Assembly: GCA_900551115.1 (NCBI GenBank)
Contig: URUY01000021.1
Span: forward strand, 1 to 64,000
DNA from: an uncultured Lachnospiraceae bacterium
GTDB taxonomy: Bacteria > Bacillota > Clostridia > Lachnospirales > Lachnospiraceae
Length of the DNA: 64,000 nt
Direction: 5' to 3'
In this document: positions 1 through 8,740 of the stretch, piece by piece
Position numbering within the stretch: the stretch's first letter is position 1
How the letters are laid out: each line of letters begins with the position of its first letter
Position numbers and translations under genes: made by a program
Notes under the pieces: generated by a model
Seen by the model: only the letters and a program-made list of their open reading frames with translations
Database searches by the model: none
Told to the model about the DNA's origin: nothing

Positions 1-118
1 TATTTCTGTTGCACTGGCCTTGGAGTCGCCTCCACCGGACGTTATCCGGCATCCTGCCCTGCGAAGCCCGGACTTTCCTCACCCACTTGCGTGGCCGCGA
101 TTATTTGTCCTACTTATT
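1..118 (-). ncRNA. rnpB: RNase P RNA, 5' part (cut by window edge)
   Basis: The minus strand carries the hallmark RNase P core GAGGAAAGTCCGGGCTTC, then GGGCAGGATGCCGGATAACG and the GGCCAGTGCAACAGA segment, in the order seen in bacterial type A RNase P RNA. This is the catalytic RNA that matures tRNA 5' ends. Only the first roughly 115 nt are in the window and the 3' half lies to the left. The exact 5' end is uncertain by several bases; the promoter position suggests it could start as far right as about 126. Confidence 0.93.
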
Positions 119-132
119 TTTACACTGACGCT

Positions 133-161
133 ATTGTAACACGAAACAAAATCCGTGCCAA
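133..161 (-). promoter_or_regulatory. sigma-A promoter of rnpB
   Basis: Read on the minus strand, TTGGCA (156-161) and TACAAT (133-138) are separated by exactly 17 bases, a near-consensus vegetative promoter. The predicted start lies about 7 bases downstream, just ahead of the RNase P RNA. Confidence 0.8.
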
Positions 162-173
162 GTAATTTTAAAA

Positions 174-1535
174 TTAAGGTTTTAAAAATTCAAAAACTTC
201 CTTAAAGGAATCCTTCACATTGTACTTTTCATCAAAAAGACCGCAATAAGGCCCATTCATCTTGTATCCGTAATCTGATTCAGACAGTCCGGGATTGTCA
301 CAAAGCCTCCATATGGAAACACTGGCAAGCGGCTTTTCTTCCCCGCTGTTGACCCTCACGTATACTTCAAAAAGTGACTGATAAAATGCCGCGTGCTTCG
401 CCGTTTCATATGCGTCAGCTTCATAATTACGCACCGCCAATTCCGTAGCATGTACCGTAAGCCCCATAGAGGCATACAAAAGAATTGCTTCTTCTATTTT
501 GAGAAGGTCATTCTCATTCATACAGCCCGCCTGTTTACCGTAGCCGCCTATATAGCTCTGCATACCGATACCGTCACAAAGCCTTCTGTACCCGCCGTTT
601 TCATCCTCCGCAAAGCTGTTAATGCTTTCTGCCAGCGCGCAGATGGCATCCCGCTTTTCCTCATAAAAAGTATTGTAATCGTTATAGAAAAGCTGAATGT
701 TCACTTTGGGATTTTCTGTTTTCAGCATATCCACCGCATCAGCCGCATACAAAAATGCCAGTTCCACATAATCAGGGCCGATATACGCATAGAACGGGTT
801 TTCTTCTCCGTTCCTGTACCTTCGGATACGGCGCAGGTCATTCTCCGCACAGTCCGAAATATCATCCGCTACCGCTTCATTTACCACATCCCAGCAGTAG
901 ACTACACCGGGAAAATTATGTTCAAAGTGGCTGATTACATCATTAATATAATATTTAAGCCTCTCCTTCATGGTCTCGGCATCCACATATTCCCCTGCAT
1001 TCTTATAGCCCTCTCTGAAAAACCAGTCAGCCATATAAGCATCCCACACCAGCGTATGCCCTCTTACCGCAATTTTATTTTCCTGTGCAAAAGCCACGAT
1101 TTTGTCTGCCTTTTCATAATTCATCACCGGCATGCCGTCAGGATTTTCCTGAGAAGCCTTCTGGTCAAGCAAAGAATAGGCCTTCATTTCATTACCGGCT
1201 GTAAGGCTGTTAAAATGCCATTCCACCAGTTCCTTATACTCCTCATCTGCCATCTCTCTGTCGCCGATTACCGTTCCGAGAGAAAAACCATACTGCTTTG
1301 CCAGTCCGGCAAGGGATGCATATTCATTAAAATATATTTCACCTTCGGTTTCCACGGCAGTTTCGCCGGGTTTCCTGTCCCCGTCAGGCGCACTGCCCAC
1401 ATCCGGCGTACTGCTCACATCGGGCGTACTGCCCCCGTCAGGCACACTGCCCACATCAGGCACACTGCATCCGCAGCTACTTATAAGCATTGCCGTTACA
1501 AGCAGCAATGCTACTTTTCTAAATCCCTTTCGCAT
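174..1535 (-). CDS. GH10 endo-beta-1,4-xylanase, surface lipoprotein
   Basis: 453-residue endo-xylanase that would cut xylan backbones at the cell surface. The N-terminus is a lipoprotein signal with lipobox ISSC (Cys21), so the enzyme should be membrane-anchored outside. A low-complexity linker of hexapeptide repeats (about residues 24-53) precedes the GH10 barrel. The acid/base is E220 in WDVVNEAV and the nucleophile is E365 in HATELAV; RGHTLVWD (residues 158-165) is the usual GH10 signature. The ATG is set by GGAGG six bases upstream. No carbohydrate-binding module is visible. It is transcribed away from the AraC gene at 1848 and has a candidate activator site about 80 bases upstream of its start. 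It would supply oligosaccharides to the importer at 4789-8502. Confidence 0.93.
   Translation of the reverse strand: MRKGFRKVALLLVTAMLISSCGCSVPDVGSVPDGGSTPDVSSTPDVGSAPDGDRKPGETAVETEGEIYFNEYASLAGLAKQYGFSLGTVIGDREMADEEYKELVEWHFNSLTAGNEMKAYSLLDQKASQENPDGMPVMNYEKADKIVAFAQENKIAVRGHTLVWDAYMADWFFREGYKNAGEYVDAETMKERLKYYINDVISHFEHNFPGVVYCWDVVNEAVADDISDCAENDLRRIRRYRNGEENPFYAYIGPDYVELAFLYAADAVDMLKTENPKVNIQLFYNDYNTFYEEKRDAICALAESINSFAEDENGGYRRLCDGIGMQSYIGGYGKQAGCMNENDLLKIEEAILLYASMGLTVHATELAVRNYEADAYETAKHAAFYQSLFEVYVRVNSGEEKPLASVSIWRLCDNPGLSESDYGYKMNGPYCGLFDEKYNVKDSFKEVFEFLKP
1377..1466 (-). repeat. 18-bp minisatellite encoding an S-x-P-D linker
   Basis: Five imperfect 18-bp units encode hexapeptides of the form (V/T/A)PD(V/G)(G/S)S directly after the lipid-anchored cysteine of the xylanase. 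They form a flexible stalk between membrane and catalytic domain. In-frame 18-bp units can change copy number without breaking the gene. Confidence 0.8.
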
Positions 1536-1616
1536 GCTAATCCTCCAGCCGTTTGTCCTTTAAGAAAATTCCTATTTTTATCCTATATGCTGCACGCAAA
1601 TATCGCTTATCATTTT

Positions 1617-1630
1617 TTGCTCACTGCTCA
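1617..1630 (-). promoter_or_regulatory. candidate AraC-family activator site upstream of the xylanase
   Basis: The plus strand reads TTGCTCACTGCTCA, on the minus strand TGAGCA-G-TGAGCAA, a direct repeat typical of AraC-family sites. An identical 14-mer occurs at 8741-8754 upstream of the xylan importer. Downstream on the minus strand a weak -10 (TATAGG, 1582-1587) lies without a good -35, as expected for an activator-dependent promoter. Which regulator binds is inference. The 1536-1847 gene-free stretch also holds the palindrome at 1698-1709 and the AraC leader. Confidence 0.5.
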
Positions 1631-1697
1631 CACATATATTGCGCATTTTTCTGCGCTTTTCCCACATTATTGCCTTTTTATTCATTTTGTGTTAGTA

Positions 1698-1709
1698 TTA
1701 CATATGTAA
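1698..1709. promoter_or_regulatory. perfect 12-bp palindrome between xylanase and AraC genes
   Basis: TTACATATGTAA is a perfect dyad in the divergent intergenic region, about 140 bases before the AraC start. It could be an operator for either gene; no function can be assigned from sequence alone. Confidence 0.3.
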
Positions 1710-1847
1710 ATATGTTTATTTTTTTCCGCTTTTTATAGCAGAAACTATACATATTCACTTATTTTCTTTAATATATATTAGCAATAATTGTTTTATGATA
1801 TTTTGCATTCTTTTGCGCTTATAAACAAGAAAGGGTGGGCGGCAAAT

Positions 1848-2795
1848 ATGGAAATTACTATTTTACATAATTTCAATGATGCTACCAAGCAAAAATACCG
1901 TAAATGGCAGGATACAGAGCATTTTGACCGCATTGTGGACGGTGATTATGAACCGGTCAAATATATGTCCGGCTCCTCCATCCGCATCTGGTATAATACA
2001 CAGACCATAGATTATTCTACCCACTGGCATCCTGCAATTGAAATCATCATGCCGCTTGAAAATATCTATACCGTAAAGGTTGCGCAGCAGGAGTTCGTCT
2101 TAAATCCCGGAGAAATCCTGATTATCCCGGTTGGCGAGCTGCATCATCTGATTGCACCCGAAAGCGGTTCCCGGCTCATATACCTCTTTGATTTTGCCAC
2201 CATTTCAAAGCTGAACGGTTTTTCTTATCTGATGCCCTTTTTATCACAGCCGGTTTTTATCAGCGAAGAAAACTGTCCTCAGATTTACCGTGAAGAAGCC
2301 GCTCTTTTAGAAAAAATGTGTACGGAATATTTCAATGATACAAACCTGTGGGAGCTGGTTGTCTATTCCCACCTGTTACATTTCTTTGTCACCCTTGGCA
2401 GATACCGTATGACAAAGGACGATACCATGCCCTACCCTGCCGGCAGACAGAAGGAGCTTACTACAAAGCTCAATATTGTATTTGATTATCTTGACCTGCA
2501 TTACATGGAGGATATTACCTTAGAAAAAGTGGCGGACGTTGCCGGTTTTTCCAAATTCCATTTTTCCCGGATTTTTAAGCAATGCTCCGGTCAGAATTTC
2601 TATGATTACCTGTGTTTTAAGCGGATTAAAGCTGCAGAAATGCTCCTGTTAGAGCCGGAGCTTTCCATTACGGAAATTGCCCTGCAGTCAGGCTTCTCCA
2701 GCCTGTCCACTTTTAACCGTACCTTCAAACGCACCAAAAACTGTACTCCCTCGGAATACCGCAGCTTATGCAGCAAAAGCAACAGGCATCTGTAA
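1848..2795 (+). CDS. AraC-family transcriptional regulator (cupin sensor)
   Basis: 315-residue regulator with an N-terminal cupin-type ligand-binding domain (HWHPAIEI, then NPGEILIIPVGELHH) and a C-terminal pair of helix-turn-helix motifs (DITLEKVADVAGFSKFHFSR and ITEIALQSGFSSLSTFNRTF). The ATG at 1848 is chosen because AGGGTGG lies nine bases upstream; an in-frame TTG at 1788 has no ribosome binding site. It is divergent from the GH10 xylanase, so control of the xylan locus is the natural inference, probably as a sugar-responsive activator. The gene ends inside the loop of a strong hairpin shared with the convergent MATE gene. Confidence 0.88.
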   Translation: MEITILHNFNDATKQKYRKWQDTEHFDRIVDGDYEPVKYMSGSSIRIWYNTQTIDYSTHWHPAIEIIMPLENIYTVKVAQQEFVLNPGEILIIPVGELHHLIAPESGSRLIYLFDFATISKLNGFSYLMPFLSQPVFISEENCPQIYREEAALLEKMCTEYFNDTNLWELVVYSHLLHFFVTLGRYRMTKDDTMPYPAGRQKELTTKLNIVFDYLDLHYMEDITLEKVADVAGFSKFHFSRIFKQCSGQNFYDYLCFKRIKAAEMLLLEPELSITEIALQSGFSSLSTFNRTFKRTKNCTPSEYRSLCSKSNRHL

Positions 2796-2810
2796 CAGAT
2801 GCCTGTTGCT
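2778..2810. terminator. bidirectional terminator between AraC and MATE genes
   Basis: AGCAACAGGCATCTG pairs perfectly over 15 bp with its complement around a TAA loop. The loop is the AraC stop codon and the stem abuts the MATE stop. The T-tract is modest on both sides, but the hairpin is strong and lies between convergent genes. Confidence 0.75.
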
Positions 2811-4142
2811 TTACTTTCTCCATTCTTTTTTAAAGCATAGCAGAATAACCGCTGCCAAAATTGCTGCAAGCAGATAAGTCGCCGGAAAGTTCAACCATAT
2901 GCCGGTAAGCCCTAAGGGAAACAGCAGCACAATGAACAATACCGGAAAGACCAGTGCTGTCGATACGGAAAGCGCGGAAGCATATACCGGCTTATCCACT
3001 GCCGTCATATAGCTTTGAACCGCAAAGGAAAACCACCGTACCAGAAAAGTTAAGCTAAACAGCCGCATTGCCCGGACAGCTGCACCTACAAAGGCCGTAT
3101 CAGTATTTTTCACAAATAAGGCCGTAATCTGTGCCGGGAAAAAATAAATGACAAGAGCCGAGGCAAGAGATATAAAAGCACTTGCACTAAAACAGTATTT
3201 TTCAATGGCTTTTACCCTGTCCTTTCTTCCCGCGCCCCAGTTATATCCCACTGCCGGCTGCAGTGAATCACAGACGCCGTATAAAAACGACTGTATGGTT
3301 TCACCGGTATACATCAGCACACCATAGATAGAAACCGCATCCGCACCTCCAAACCGCAGCAGCACCATATTCATGACAATAGAAGTAACCCTTCCGGCAA
3401 CAGTGCTTAAAAAGTTAGGGCTTCCGCAGACAATAATCTGCCGCAGCATGGACATGCTGAAACGGGGCCTGCACAGACGCAGCTGCAATTTTCCCCGGCA
3501 GAACAGATAAAAGGCAATTCCCGCACAGATAAACATGCCGCTGCAAGTTGCAAGCGCAGCACCCCAGATTCCCCACGAAAATACACCCAGAAACAAGAAT
3601 TCCAAAACTGCGCTCAACAAAGACATCAGAATGTTTAAATTCATGCTGGTACGGATTTTACCGCAGATACGCAGGTAGTTATCCATGGCAAAAACAATTG
3701 TTGTAACAGGCGAGCATAAAGCATATACCCGCATATACTGTACGGCAAGCTCTGCAAGCTCCCCCTCTGCACCAAGGAAACGGATAAGCACAGGCGCTGC
3801 CATATATAATAAACCGCCAATCAGGGTTCCCGTTATGACTATCAGCAGGCATGCACAGGAAAAAATGTTATTGGCTTCCTTTTCCCGTTTCTGCCCCAGG
3901 CAAATGGAAATGGGAACAGCGGAACCGACGCCGATTAAATCCGCCAGGGAAAAATTGATAATCACAAAAGGAAATGCCAGATTTAATGCCGCAAATGCGG
4001 TTTCCCCCAAAAGCCGTCCGATAAAAATACCATCCAAAATCCCATAAAGCGAAGCTGCAAGCATACTGATTCCACCGGGTATTGCCGCCAGAAAAAACAA
4101 TTTACCCGGAGCAGTTTTTTCAAACAGGGCATTATGATTCAT
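2811..4142 (-). CDS. MATE-family multidrug efflux transporter
   Basis: 443-residue, roughly 12-helix membrane protein of the MATE family (MepA/NorM type), which exports cationic drugs or metabolites using an ion gradient. Family hallmarks include the N-terminal segment PGGISMLAASLYGILDGIFIGR and the second-half segment DSLQPAVGYNWGAG. The start MNHNALF is preferred: AGGTG lies 8 bases upstream and the codon overlaps the end of the MarR gene by 11 bases, suggesting translational coupling. A longer frame starts at 4181 inside the MarR gene and lacks support. The substrate is unknown; the upstream MarR gene implies induction by a compound the pump exports. Confidence 0.9.
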   Translation of the reverse strand: MNHNALFEKTAPGKLFFLAAIPGGISMLAASLYGILDGIFIGRLLGETAFAALNLAFPFVIINFSLADLIGVGSAVPISICLGQKREKEANNIFSCACLLIVITGTLIGGLLYMAAPVLIRFLGAEGELAELAVQYMRVYALCSPVTTIVFAMDNYLRICGKIRTSMNLNILMSLLSAVLEFLFLGVFSWGIWGAALATCSGMFICAGIAFYLFCRGKLQLRLCRPRFSMSMLRQIIVCGSPNFLSTVAGRVTSIVMNMVLLRFGGADAVSIYGVLMYTGETIQSFLYGVCDSLQPAVGYNWGAGRKDRVKAIEKYCFSASAFISLASALVIYFFPAQITALFVKNTDTAFVGAAVRAMRLFSLTFLVRWFSFAVQSYMTAVDKPVYASALSVSTALVFPVLFIVLLFPLGLTGIWLNFPATYLLAAILAAVILLCFKKEWRK

Positions 4143-4575
4143 CGCAAAAACACCTCGCTTCCTCTTTGTAATTAAGGGCAAACTGTGCTAACATCCGTGC
4201 CGGCTCCAACGGCGTTTTACAGGCACGTTCCATAGCCCGTTCTTCCACTTCATACACCTTGGCAAGGGATTTTTTAACATATTCCTGTCCTTTTTCCGTC
4301 AGGCAGATTTTCTTTTCTTTTTTATCCTTATCCGCATTTAAAACGATGTATCCTGCCTCAACACATTCCTTTACAATGGTATTGAGCGTTGTTTTCGGAA
4401 TCAGCCATTCGTTGCAGATTTCTTTTTGCGAATGTATTTTTCCATCGTCCAGTGCATAGAGCAGCGTAAGGGTATTTTCTTTCATCCCGATCTTTTTTGC
4501 AATCATGTCACAGACGCCTTCAATCACATTAATGGCAATCATAATCTGTCTGATTTCATTCCTGTATTGACTCAT
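4132..4575 (-). CDS. MarR-family transcriptional regulator
   Basis: 147-residue winged-helix regulator. KIHSQKEICNEWLIPKTTLNTIVKECVEAGYI is the recognition region, followed by a wing with KEKKICLTEKGQEYV. GGAGG five bases upstream sets the start at MSQYRNE. The gene leads a two-gene operon with the MATE pump, overlapping it by 11 bases. Its promoter contains two matching palindromes, one filling the spacer between -35 and -10, so autorepression relieved by a ligand is the likely mode. The ligand is unknown. Confidence 0.9.
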   Translation of the reverse strand: MSQYRNEIRQIMIAINVIEGVCDMIAKKIGMKENTLTLLYALDDGKIHSQKEICNEWLIPKTTLNTIVKECVEAGYIVLNADKDKKEKKICLTEKGQEYVKKSLAKVYEVEERAMERACKTPLEPARMLAQFALNYKEEARCFCDES

Positions 4576-4633
4576 TTTTCCTCCGTGTCGGAGCATCTTT
4601 TGCTCCGTCAAAACCTTTATTTTTTTAATATAT

Positions 4634-4689
4634 AGTACGAATTCGTATCATATGTAATGCAGTATAGTACGGATTCGTACTAAAGTCAA
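4634..4689 (-). promoter_or_regulatory. MarR operon promoter with two palindromic operators
   Basis: On the minus strand TTGACT (4684-4689) and TATACT (4661-4666) are spaced by 17 bases. The spacer is occupied by the near-perfect 16-bp dyad AGTACGGATTCGTACT (4666-4681). A second copy with perfect core TACGAATTCGTA (4636-4647) lies centred about 32 bp, three helical turns, downstream. This is textbook geometry for a dimeric repressor blocking RNA polymerase at two sites. Confidence 0.82.
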
Positions 4690-4708
4690 GACGAAAATAT
4701 TACGCTGC

Positions 4709-4750
4709 AAAAAAAAGCCTCCCGTCACGATAACCGTGGCAGGAGGCTTT
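4709..4750 (-). terminator. rho-independent terminator of the xylan importer operon
   Basis: Read on the minus strand, AAAGCCTCC pairs with GGAGGCTTT around an inner CACG/CGTG stem, followed by eight T residues. It lies just downstream of the solute-binding protein gene. Confidence 0.85.
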
Positions 4751-4788
4751 CCCTTTTACACTACACCTGTTTTTATATTCACATCAGC

Positions 4789-6540
4789 TTATTTACTGCG
4801 GCTGTAAATATCATTGTACATATCTACGAGTTGCTTACTGTTCAGGCCTTCACAGCTTGCTACATATGCATCCCAGTCAGCATTAATATCCTTCTGTCCG
4901 GTGATGAACTGTAAGGTCCATGCATTTACGTTGTCAAGCAGAGGAGTCTTCCACAGGTTAATCTGCTCGTTTTCATCCTCAGTGGTAACCAGTACGGGAT
5001 CTAACGGCTTAATATCTCTGTATTCATCAAAGTTTGCATACAGGTTCTGGAATACCGGTGAGAAATGGTCAGTCTGTACTTCCATGCTACCGGTGTTCAT
5101 CATAAAGTTACCGCCTGCATAACCCCATTCAAGACGCATATCCTTCTGATTGTCAGGGTCTTCTGCTGCAATACCAAGACCGCCGCAGTACAGACCGTCT
5201 ACAAGACCCTTTGTACCGTCATCCTTGGTCTCCCAGGTTTCGCCTTCAACACCCCATTTACAGAAAATCTGGCCTTCTTCGGAGAACCATAACCAGTCAA
5301 CGAAACGAAGCATCTTAATGAATTCTTCTTCGCCCAGCTCCTCAAGCGCTCTGGTTGCAATCATAACACCACACTCAAGACGGGAGTTTTCAGAAGTAAA
5401 GTTATTGCTGCCCATAGGATACATAACGATATCTGCCTGATAGTTGCCTGCGCCAAGACCTTCATCCAGACCCTGTAACCAAGCGGTGTACTGGGAACGG
5501 TTTACACTGATGATAGCGGTCTCGCCACGGTAGAACTTGTTGTTTGCAGTCTTATCTTCCTGCGTAAAGGTCTCAGGATCAAGGATACCGCCTGCAATAT
5601 ACTTATTCACTAAAGTAACGAATTCTTTGTAATCTTCGGTTGTGGAAGCAAAATACCACTCATCGGATGCTGAATCATACTGCATGCAGTTCATAACTGC
5701 CCAACCGGAAGGAACGCCATAGGAAGCGCCAATCAGCTTAAGCAGGTTACCGCCGTTGCCCTGTCCGGATTCGGAACCACACCATAAGTCGGACCAGATG
5801 TAATCACTCTCAGCGCACATGCCTTCGCTTACCATGTAAGCCTTTACGCCAACCAGAATGTCATACAGATCTTCCCAGGTCCAGGTCTTCTGTAACTCCA
5901 TTACATCATAGCCGGCTGCTTCAAAGATATCGGTACGAACCATGAAGGTGTAATCCTGTAAGGAAGTTTCCTTCATACCGGGCAGACGATAGTACTTACC
6001 GTCAGCACGAACGATGGTATTTACGTCAGCTTCCATATTGTAATCATTATAAAACTTTGTGTAGTTAGGCATATACTGTACCCAGTCGGATACTGCTACT
6101 ACCGCACCACCGTCTACGAACGGAGATTCATCATAAACCTTGGGAATGATGTATGCAGATTCACCTGCATTAATCATAAGTGCTGTTTTGTTGTTGTAGT
6201 CACCGCTGTCGATAGAAGTAACATCCAGCTTAACGTTGGTCATTTCCTCAATCTTTGCAAAGATACCTTCTGTCTTCCAGGTATCTACCATGGGATACCA
6301 GCTTGCATCCGAGAAAAACATGGAATAGGTAACAGGTTCGTCAGAATGGAAGGTAACGCCTTCACCGAACTGATAATCCAGCTCCTCAACCGGTTCTGTG
6401 GAGCTTTCCACAGGTGCTGCAGAGCTTTCACTGCTGCCAGAAGCAGAAGCGTCTGTGTCTGCAGGTGCTTTTTCGCCGCATGCTGCCAATGACAGAACCA
6501 TCGCTGCTGCTAAAATTACGCTAAGAAACTTTTTCTTCAT
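4789..6540 (-). CDS. ABC importer solute-binding lipoprotein (LplA-like), probable xylo-oligosaccharides
   Basis: 583-residue extracellular solute-binding protein. The signal peptide ends in lipobox LAAC (Cys21), followed by a Ser/Glu-rich linker. The mature part is of the large LplA type found with LplB/LplC-like permeases in Firmicutes. It lies last in an operon with its two permeases (82 bases after the second), before a strong terminator. Its likely ligands are (glucurono)xylo-oligosaccharides, inferred only from the neighbouring xylanase, alpha-glucuronidase and xylosidase genes. The start is fixed by GGGAGG seven bases upstream. A GTGAGCA heptamer, similar to the putative activator site, lies at 6576-6582 just upstream. 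Confidence 0.87.
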   Translation of the reverse strand: MKKKFLSVILAAAMVLSLAACGEKAPADTDASASGSSESSAAPVESSTEPVEELDYQFGEGVTFHSDEPVTYSMFFSDASWYPMVDTWKTEGIFAKIEEMTNVKLDVTSIDSGDYNNKTALMINAGESAYIIPKVYDESPFVDGGAVVAVSDWVQYMPNYTKFYNDYNMEADVNTIVRADGKYYRLPGMKETSLQDYTFMVRTDIFEAAGYDVMELQKTWTWEDLYDILVGVKAYMVSEGMCAESDYIWSDLWCGSESGQGNGGNLLKLIGASYGVPSGWAVMNCMQYDSASDEWYFASTTEDYKEFVTLVNKYIAGGILDPETFTQEDKTANNKFYRGETAIISVNRSQYTAWLQGLDEGLGAGNYQADIVMYPMGSNNFTSENSRLECGVMIATRALEELGEEEFIKMLRFVDWLWFSEEGQIFCKWGVEGETWETKDDGTKGLVDGLYCGGLGIAAEDPDNQKDMRLEWGYAGGNFMMNTGSMEVQTDHFSPVFQNLYANFDEYRDIKPLDPVLVTTEDENEQINLWKTPLLDNVNAWTLQFITGQKDINADWDAYVASCEGLNSKQLVDMYNDIYSRSK

Positions 6541-6622
6541 TTTTCTTCCTCCCTTTTAATAAAAAAATGTGTTTATGCTCACTTCCCCTTTTAGGAAAGA
6601 AAGTATCAAAGTAACGTAAAGC

Positions 6623-7540
6623 TTATTCCTTTACTCCGCCTAACATCATGCCCTGTACAAAATACTTCTGAATAAAAGGATATACACAGATAATCGGCAC
6701 TGCCGTAAGTACCATACAGCAGGATTTGATATTGGCTGCAATCTGCATCGTCTCTGCATTTACCGCCCCCGGATCAGCCGAAGACTGGGCACCTGTGATA
6801 ATGGTCTTTAAGTAATAGGCTACCGGCCACTTCTCCCTGTCATCCAAATACAGATAGGCATTAAACCAGTTGCTCCAGTAACCCGACATGTAAAACAGCG
6901 TCATGGTCGCCATAATCGGTTTCGATAAGGGCAGCACTATCCTGAAGAAAACACCAAACTTTGACAGGCCGTCTATCTCCCCTGCCTCCTCCAGCTCGGA
7001 GGGCACTCCTGCAAAGAAGGAACGCATCAGCAGCACATAGTAAGTACCAATCAGTCCCGGCAGGATAAAAGCAGCTACCGTATTACGAAGTCCCAACGCA
7101 TTCATCAGCACGTAATTAGGAATCAGTCCGCCGCCAAAATACATGGTAAAGATAATGAACGGTCCAAAAAATTTGTTAAGCCTCAGGTTCGGTTTGGATA
7201 AGGGATACGCCAAAATTGCCGAAGCAAAAAGGGATGCTACCGTACCGACTAACGCATACACAATGGTATTGAGATAATATCTCTGAAAATCTCCCTTGGA
7301 GAGTATGGACTTATAAGTAATCAGGTTAAACTCCTTCGGGAAGATGCTGACCTGTCCTTTTATTATCGCCGCCTCCGAAGAAAACGACTGTGCCACCAGA
7401 TAAAGGAACGGATACAGCGTAGCTGCCGAAATCAATATCATAATAATAACATTAAACACCTGAAACGTCCTGTAAGCCTTAGATAGCTTTATCTTGGAAG
7501 GAGCATAATATTCTGCTTCTTTTTTCTTTGCAAATGCCAT
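6623..7540 (-). CDS. ABC sugar importer permease (LplC/YtcP-like)
   Basis: 305-residue inner-membrane permease of the carbohydrate-uptake type 1 superfamily with six predicted helices. The ATPase-contact EAA loop is visible as ELEEAGEIDGLSKFGVFFRIVLPLSKP. The C-terminal PFIQKYFVQGMMLGGVKE is characteristic of the LplC/YtcP branch. AGGAGG precedes the ATG. It follows the LplB-like gene by 14 bases and should form the heterodimeric channel with it. No ATPase gene accompanies it. Confidence 0.9.
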   Translation of the reverse strand: MAFAKKKEAEYYAPSKIKLSKAYRTFQVFNVIIMILISAATLYPFLYLVAQSFSSEAAIIKGQVSIFPKEFNLITYKSILSKGDFQRYYLNTIVYALVGTVASLFASAILAYPLSKPNLRLNKFFGPFIIFTMYFGGGLIPNYVLMNALGLRNTVAAFILPGLIGTYYVLLMRSFFAGVPSELEEAGEIDGLSKFGVFFRIVLPLSKPIMATMTLFYMSGYWSNWFNAYLYLDDREKWPVAYYLKTIITGAQSSADPGAVNAETMQIAANIKSCCMVLTAVPIICVYPFIQKYFVQGMMLGGVKE

Positions 7541-7554
7541 GATTCATCCCCTCC

Positions 7555-8502
7555 TTACCAAAGTCCGCTTTCTGTGGTCTTCTTGGAAACGATATTGGCT
7601 ATCGTCAGAAGTACCAGATTGATAATGCCTTCAAACATGCCTACTGCAGTCGCATAGCTGTAATTGCCTGAACCGATACCCATTCGGAATACATAAGTGG
7701 ATACGATATCTGCCGTTTCATAAGTCATCGGATTATACAGAAGGAATACCTTTTCAAAAGCACCGCCGGAACCCACCAGACCGCCGATATCCAAAATCAG
7801 CAAGGTGGTAATCGTAGGTAATATGCAGGGCAGCGTGATATGCCATACCCGCTGGAACCTGTTGGCACCGTCCACCGTTGCTGCCTCGTAAAGACTGGGA
7901 TTGATGCCGGCAATCGCTGCCAGATAGAGAATCGTACCCCATCCTAAGCCCTGCCAGAGACCCGATGCCACAAATATGGTCGGAAACCATTCGGACAGTG
8001 AAATAAAAGGAATCGTCTCCTTGCCAAGTGCTGTCAGGATGGCATTGATAGGACCGGTTGTAGACAGAATCTCTTTTATCATACCTGCTACAATAATCAT
8101 GGAAATGAAATGAGGCAGATAAGATACCGTCTGCACAAACTTCTTCCAGCGCAGGCACCGGATTTCATTTAACAGAAGTGCAAAAATCAAAGTAAGGGGA
8201 AACCTGAATGCCAAATAGGTCAGATTCAGTGTCAGCGTGTTCTTAAAGGCTCTCCAGAACTGCGCATCTCTCATAAACTGTTTAAAATATTTGAATCCGC
8301 TCCATTCATCTCCAAAGATGCTGCTGCCGGCACGGTAACGCCTGAATGCAATTACATTGCCCAGCATGGGAATATAGCGAAATACTATGTAATACACTAC
8401 CGGTATCAGCAGGAATGCGTACAGATGCCAGTTCCTTTTTATATGCTTCAAGAGCGGTTCCTGTTTCCCGGTTTTCGCTTTTACCGTCTGCCTTTTCTTC
8501 AT
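7555..8502 (-). CDS. ABC sugar importer permease (LplB-like)
   Basis: 315-residue permease, first gene of the importer operon, with six predicted helices and the EAA motif YEAATVDGANRFQRVWHITLPCILP. The long cytoplasmic start and RYIPMLGNVIAFRRYRAG are typical of LplB. The start at MKKRQTV is chosen because GGAGGGAGAG lies upstream at workable spacing; an in-frame ATG seven codons earlier sits on top of that ribosome binding site. The promoter region 8503-8751 precedes it. Confidence 0.88.
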   Translation of the reverse strand: MKKRQTVKAKTGKQEPLLKHIKRNWHLYAFLLIPVVYYIVFRYIPMLGNVIAFRRYRAGSSIFGDEWSGFKYFKQFMRDAQFWRAFKNTLTLNLTYLAFRFPLTLIFALLLNEIRCLRWKKFVQTVSYLPHFISMIIVAGMIKEILSTTGPINAILTALGKETIPFISLSEWFPTIFVASGLWQGLGWGTILYLAAIAGINPSLYEAATVDGANRFQRVWHITLPCILPTITTLLILDIGGLVGSGGAFEKVFLLYNPMTYETADIVSTYVFRMGIGSGNYSYATAVGMFEGIINLVLLTIANIVSKKTTESGLW

Positions 8503-8555
8503 GAAAACATCTCTCCCTCCCATTTTTGTATAAGCTATAACCTTTTCATGTTTTC

Positions 8556-8622
8556 ATTATATATACAAAAAGCAAAACATGCTTACCATATTTTGCTTTC
8601 TGTATTTTCAATTATTGCTCAC
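8556..8622 (-). promoter_or_regulatory. promoter region of the xylan importer operon
   Basis: The minus strand has a TATAAT -10 (8556-8561) with no recognisable -35. Over the -35 region lies an inverted repeat, AAGCAAAA (8570-8577) with TTTTGCTT (8591-8598). TTGCTCAC (8615-8622) lies further upstream and matches half of the 14-base element of the xylanase promoter. The missing -35 fits activator dependence. Confidence 0.45.
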
Positions 8623-8740
8623 TTTCTATCATTGCAAAGCATTTTTTGTGTCATATTGCCGTTATATTATCCGTTTTGTTATGTAAGTGCTATCATTTTG
8701 CTCTTTTTTTCGTATTTTTCCGCAATCCGTTTGTGCATGT

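Noticed and set aside
393..1709. 438-residue plus-strand reading frame opposite the GH10 gene
   Set aside because: It is antisense to a clear xylanase, is rich in His/Ile/Phe/Cys with no recognisable domain, and has no ribosome binding site. It is a by-product of codon use on the other strand, as are similar long antisense frames at 23653-24711 and 10780-11400.
1788..1847. TTG start extending the AraC gene upstream
   Set aside because: No ribosome binding site precedes the TTG, whereas the ATG at 1848 has AGGGTGG at nine bases.
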